A stretch of 16,957 nt of DNA from Candidatus Nomurabacteria bacterium. GTDB lineage: Bacteria > Patescibacteriota > Minisyncoccia > Phycocordibacterales > UBA9973. The stretch spans positions 1 through 16,957 of the forward strand of contig JAHFNF010000001.1 in NCBI GenBank assembly GCA_023267515.1. Direction: 5' to 3'. The translations under genes were made by a program, and so were the position numbers. The notes beneath the pieces were generated by a model. The model ran no database searches and was not told the DNA's origin. It saw only the letters and a list, made by a program, of their open reading frames with translations. Positions 13,777-16,957 of the stretch are shown here, piece by piece (positions within the stretch are counted from its first letter, which is position 1; each line of letters opens with the position of its first letter).

Positions 13777-15861
13777 TTACAAACCTTGATGGTGCGGAAA
13801 CACCCCGTGTTCAATGTCCCAAATTTCCTTCCCAATACGCTTCTGTATTGCATCTAGATCTTTTAGCAGATGCGCTTCTTTTTCCTTGTCTTCCGCTGAA
13901 AGAGCTCCGGCAGTTTTGGCTTTGTGGATTATAGCAAGCTCAGCCTCAACGTCCCGCTTTAAAACTGCAAACCCCCTCCTGATTGACTCTTCTGCTTCTT
14001 GAACCGCTCGCTGAAACTCCTGATACTTTTTTCTGGCATGATAGGAATGAAGAATTATATAGGCTAGTAGTCCTAATATACCTAGGAAAAATGCAATACT
14101 GGTCAAAAGATAGAGCGTTTCGTAGCTCAAACGAGAGAAACCAAACTGAACGGCTGTTCTTTTTACAGACATTTTTGCTTGCGGTCCAGGCGGAGAAAGC
14201 TCGTCGCCTAATTTACCCTGAGTCCATAAAATATAGTCGCCGGGAGAAAGCGTGGTGGGATGATGGTAAAACCAAGTGCCATTTTTATCAGATTTTATTG
14301 TTTCACTTTGGGTTTCACCTGTTTTTAAATTCTGTAAGTAAATTATGACAGAAGTCTCCGCAAAATCCGTGCTACCAGAAACATAAAATATTTCTTCATT
14401 GGAGATATTTTGTGAAATATTACTTATAATAGGCGGTGAAAGGTTGATACCACTGTCCTGCGCATTTACTGAGCGGAAAAAAGAAAACATAGACATAAAA
14501 ACTAAGAAAATAATAACTGTCTTCATTCCATATTTCTTACGATATGCTTTAAGCTCATTGAGCTGTTCCTGAATATGGCGTGGAAGGACTTTTTCAGGAC
14601 TCAATGAATCCACTTTTAGGTGCATATTTTTTCTCCAACGTCTTACTCTGAACGCCACATAGCCGAGCCCTATTAAGATAAAGCCGAGTGATATATATAG
14701 ATACAACCAAGGGATGGTAACAAAATTACCAATCCGCAATCCTGTTTCACCAATAAATTCAAAAATTGGTGTGGTGATAGCCAGACGTTGCGCCGCTTCC
14801 TTAAAGTTACCAGCCTTGTCGTATGCGCGAACTAGCACATCATAATCTCCAAGCGCGAGAGTTGCGGGAATATAAGAAGTGCCGGTCTCAATAAAAAACT
14901 GCCCGCTAGTTTCTGGTACTTCGGTAGCCGTGGGCGAGAGCGAAACAACTTTGATTTCATAGTGATCCACACCAGAGAGAGCATCAGTAGTAATGAATTG
15001 GATGATTGGCTGTTTACTGGATGTACGAGCAGATGGACTAATATAAATCGGAAAATCAGCTGGCGCAGAGGAGTCTATTTTTGCGGAGAAATGGGTAATG
15101 CCACCCCAAATTCCTTCGCGTAAAGATTTAATATGAAAATAATGAATCCCATCACTCAAATTGCCATATGCGACAGATGTTTTTTTACCTTCTGAAATGT
15201 CATCCGGTACGGCAGTGGGATCATCTGAGAGCATATAGCTGTACCCTTCCGCGTCTGAATCTTTGTTTTCCCAGCGCAATACGAGAGTCCGATTGGCATA
15301 CCAAATAAACTGACTAGGATGCGTCTCCGACACGACGATCGGCCCCTCGGGTGGAGGGAGGGTAAGTTCAAAAATTCCATTTTGCGTCTGCGTAAGGTCA
15401 TCTGTGCCCAGACCGTCATTCAAAAGTACCCGGGAGTCATCTAGGAATTTTACAATTCCTTCCCCGACAGATTTCACCCTAAAAGACAAAGTGGTTACAA
15501 GCCCGTCGGAGACATTGATGCCTCCGGGGATACCGCCTTGCAACTCAACTTTTCCGGTAGCATTGTCAAACTTCGGAGCGGCTGTCCAAATACCAATGAT
15601 TGATTTACCAGTGGACGGAGAAGTAATTTGCAACTTATCCGGAGGAAAAGCCAAAGAGATGTCTACAGCGTTGACTGATTTGCCTTTTGTATCTAAAAAT
15701 AGTGAAACGTCAAAAACACTACCTACCGTAAAAGCACCAGTGACCGGTTTTACTGAGAGGGTGGAAGCAAAAAGCTTTGCAGGAGATAAGAAGAAAAGAG
15801 CCAAAAAGGTAAATAGAATAAAAACATTGCCGCTCCGTTTTGAAGTTTTAATATCAGGCAT
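13777..15861 (-). CDS. Cohesin-domain multispanning membrane protein with Ig-like domains and cytoplasmic coiled coil
   Basis: This is a 694-residue protein. Residues 11-33 form a signal peptide (FAS|T). Residues about 34-167 form a cohesin-like beta domain, with NAVDISLAFPPDKL, IGIWTAAPKF, GGIPGG and the end motif LNDGLGTDD. About 172-262 and 263-365 are Fn3/Ig-like domains. Hydrophobic segments lie at 383-405, 446-465 and 583-606. The charge pattern predicts a basic cytoplasmic loop at 406-445, a second extracellular Ig-like domain at 467-570, and a charged, probably coiled-coil cytoplasmic tail at 608-694. The second segment begins at an internal Met (M446) and ends VNAQ, like a signal peptide, so the protein looks like a fusion of two secreted proteins. 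There are no cysteines. The cohesin would bind dockerins outside the cell. The start overlaps the upstream cohesin gene by 8 bp (ATGCCTGA). Confidence 0.78.
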   Translation of the reverse strand: MPDIKTSKRSGNVFILFTFLALFFLSPAKLFASTLSVKPVTGAFTVGSVFDVSLFLDTKGKSVNAVDISLAFPPDKLQITSPSTGKSIIGIWTAAPKFDNATGKVELQGGIPGGINVSDGLVTTLSFRVKSVGEGIVKFLDDSRVLLNDGLGTDDLTQTQNGIFELTLPPPEGPIVVSETHPSQFIWYANRTLVLRWENKDSDAEGYSYMLSDDPTAVPDDISEGKKTSVAYGNLSDGIHYFHIKSLREGIWGGITHFSAKIDSSAPADFPIYISPSARTSSKQPIIQFITTDALSGVDHYEIKVVSLSPTATEVPETSGQFFIETGTSYIPATLALGDYDVLVRAYDKAGNFKEAAQRLAITTPIFEFIGETGLRIGNFVTIPWLYLYISLGFILIGLGYVAFRVRRWRKNMHLKVDSLSPEKVLPRHIQEQLNELKAYRKKYGMKTVIIFLVFMSMFSFFRSVNAQDSGINLSPPIISNISQNISNEEIFYVSGSTDFAETSVIIYLQNLKTGETQSETIKSDKNGTWFYHHPTTLSPGDYILWTQGKLGDELSPPGPQAKMSVKRTAVQFGFSRLSYETLYLLTSIAFFLGILGLLAYIILHSYHARKKYQEFQRAVQEAEESIRRGFAVLKRDVEAELAIIHKAKTAGALSAEDKEKEAHLLKDLDAIQKRIGKEIWDIEHGVFPHHQGL

Positions 15862-16762
15862 AAGGATTCTTGTACTTATTATACACTCTCCGGTAGTGAA
15901 AATAAACCGCGAATCCTACGAGTAGAAATGCAAGTAAAGTAAACAACGGTGTCCTTGTTTCTTTCCATATTTCATGCCAAACGTATGTTCTTTTTAAAGA
16001 TTCTAGGCCTGCTCGGTTTGTAGCTCGCGCTTCTACTACCCAAACCCCCCTTGCCAGCGTGGAAAAATTTTCAACTGGTTTCCACGCGCTCCAACTGAAA
16101 CCTATTCTACTGCGCACCTCGGTCTCTTTTATTCCCGACTCGTGGTCAGAGGTCTGAAAAACAGCCAAGGAGGTACCATCAATTAAATTCCTAACCACCT
16201 CTAGATTTATTTCTGGTGGCGTAGAATCATCATATTGGAGGGTTGTGGGCGAGACAATATTTGGACTACTTTCCTCTGCTGGCAAAATAGTGACTACCAA
16301 ATCGGAACTTTCCGCTTTAATTTTTGTGCCTAGGCCGTTGGCTAGATACACATTATTAGCAGAGATTGAGATTTGCGATTCGCCGGCAGCCAAGGTATGA
16401 AAATGAAGCTTGGTGAGGAAACCCCTCGTCCCAGAAAAAGGCTTCGTTAGTCCGCCAGAAAAAGAAACAAGGCCAGGAGAGATTTCTTTTGGAGAACCTG
16501 CCCAGATACTGACAATGGACCCAGTATTGTCATCATCAACAAAATTTATCTTATCTGGAACATAACTAAGAGATAGATCAAAAGCATTTATGTCTTTGTT
16601 GGTGTCTAAATAGACATTCACAAACAAGTCTGATGATTCGGCTATTTTGGCTTGATCACTTTCTAGGTAAAAATGAGAAGCTATTTGCGCGTTGGAAGTA
16701 AGAGGCGCTAAAAAAACCGAGATAAGAATTGTTAACCAAAAAAATAATCTGTTTGATATCAT
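15854..16762 (-). CDS. Cohesin-domain membrane-anchored protein
   Basis: This 302-residue protein has a signal peptide at 1-25 (SNA|Q), a cohesin-like domain at about 28-160, an Ig-like domain at about 183-262 and one C-terminal membrane anchor at 272-290 followed by a short basic tail. The cohesin domain shares NAFDLSLSYVPDK, VSIWAGSPK, the GGL turn and LANGLGTK with the neighbouring 694-residue protein, showing that the two are paralogues. Cohesins bind dockerin modules with high affinity in calcium-dependent fashion, and a dockerin is encoded 4 bp upstream. It therefore probably acts as a cell-surface receptor for that dockerin protein. There are no cysteines and no enzymatic motif. The paralogy is visible directly; the binding partner is inferred from position. 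Confidence 0.8.
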   Translation of the reverse strand: MISNRLFFWLTILISVFLAPLTSNAQIASHFYLESDQAKIAESSDLFVNVYLDTNKDINAFDLSLSYVPDKINFVDDDNTGSIVSIWAGSPKEISPGLVSFSGGLTKPFSGTRGFLTKLHFHTLAAGESQISISANNVYLANGLGTKIKAESSDLVVTILPAEESSPNIVSPTTLQYDDSTPPEINLEVVRNLIDGTSLAVFQTSDHESGIKETEVRSRIGFSWSAWKPVENFSTLARGVWVVEARATNRAGLESLKRTYVWHEIWKETRTPLFTLLAFLLVGFAVYFHYRRVYNKYKNPYA

Positions 16763-16766
16763 AAAA

Positions 16767-16957
16767 TTACCTAAATATTGTCCAATAATAAAACATTATA
16801 GAAATATCTTCAATCCCGATGCGCCCATCCTTATTCAGATCGTAAGGCGTAATTATAGATCCTATTTTATTGTAATAAAAAAGTAAAATAGACAGGTCAA
16901 TAATATCTACTACACTATCATGATTGAAATCTGATTCGGCTATAACCCTTTTCTTTA
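16767..16957 (-). CDS. C-terminus of a dockerin-bearing protein (5' part outside window)
   Basis: The reading frame enters from the window edge (first complete codon at 16955) and runs for 62 residues to TAA at 16769-16767. It holds a dockerin module of two duplicated segments. The first calcium loop has D9, N11, D13, D17 and D20, followed by the helix LSILLFYYN. The second has D39, N41, D43, G47 and D50, followed by ISIMFYYW. Spacing 1-3-5-9-12 and the repeated SIL/SIM-FYY helix are those of type I-like dockerins. Dockerins usually sit at the C-terminus of a secreted protein, as here, and bind cohesins. What the rest of the protein does cannot be seen. Two cohesin-bearing membrane proteins follow, the first after 4 bp. 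Confidence 0.85.
   Translation of the reverse strand, partial: KKRVIAESDFNHDSVVDIIDLSILLFYYNKIGSIITPYDLNKDGRIGIEDISIMFYYWTIFR

Noticed and set aside
13983..14348. Plus-strand open frame of 121 codons, and similar antisense frames at 15404-15925, 2519-2890 and 5081-5446
   Set aside because: They lie within well-supported genes in other frames, lack recognisable domains, and have composition typical of shadow frames.
13777..14526. Separate gene starting at the internal ATG 14526 with its own signal peptide
   Set aside because: The frame is continuous with the upstream cohesin part, no stop or promoter lies between, and the basic loop plus alternating helices make sense as one protein. It is kept as a fusion observation.
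16692..16886. Plus-strand open frame of 64 codons
   Set aside because: It lies antisense to the dockerin C-terminus and the start of the cohesin gene, and its translation shows no family features.
1..16957. CRISPR array, tRNA, rRNA or insertion sequence
   Set aside because: No regularly spaced direct repeats, no clover-leaf or rRNA-like segments, and no transposase motifs were seen; nearly all sequence is accounted for by coding genes.

Overview
The window is a gene-dense stretch of a bacterial chromosome with A+T-rich intergenic sequence. There are no rRNA or tRNA genes, no mobile elements and no CRISPR array that I can see. TGA is used as a stop (for example at 15854-15856), so the standard bacterial code applies. 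Almost no start has a Shine-Dalgarno sequence. The mix of long secreted proteins with PG_binding_1 and fibronectin III modules, a DUF5666-like protein, an archaeal-type RibL-like nucleotidyltransferase beside HtrA, and RNase J with a basic extension suggests a Patescibacteria/CPR genome, probably of the Parcubacteria group. This assignment is an inference from gene content, not a phylogenetic result.

Layout. 1-4876 (+): a tight run of a membrane-anchored family-5 oligopeptide-binding protein, RNase J and an MFS transporter. 4854-7340 (-): a large secreted protein with GLUG-like repeats, an Fn3-like region, a propeller-like region and a PG_binding_1 domain; its end overlaps the MFS gene tail to tail. 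7350-9083 (-): RibL-like nucleotidyltransferase and HtrA/DegP protease, preceded by a clear intrinsic terminator at 9121-9158. 9175-10287 (-): a secreted PG_binding_1 + two-Fn3 protein. 10418-10960 (-): MsrA. 10997-11992 (-): an exported protein with three DUF5666-like repeats. 12075-16957 (-): an unbroken seven-gene run, read in transcription order as the C-terminus of a dockerin protein (cut by the window edge), two cohesin-like membrane-anchored proteins, a DgkA-type lipid kinase, a DoxX-like membrane protein, a DsbA-like thioredoxin and DsbB/BdbC.

Most noteworthy is the cohesin-dockerin set at the right-hand end. A C-terminal dockerin with two EF-hand-like calcium loops lies 4 bp upstream of two related cohesin-bearing proteins, each with a signal peptide, Ig-like domain and transmembrane anchor. 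This looks like a compact surface-attachment system: a secreted dockerin-tagged protein held on the cell by membrane cohesins. The 694-residue cohesin protein also seems to cross the membrane and end in a cytoplasmic coiled coil. The envelope theme continues with thiol oxidation (DsbA/DsbB), methionine sulfoxide repair (MsrA), quality control (HtrA) and two wall-binding proteins with even numbers of cysteines.

Two regulatory patterns recur. Several -10 boxes (TATAAT) sit so close to the start codon that the message would be leaderless, and two of them contain the stop codon of the gene upstream. The two secreted-protein genes flanking msrA share an identical 10-base box exactly 8 nt before their ATG.
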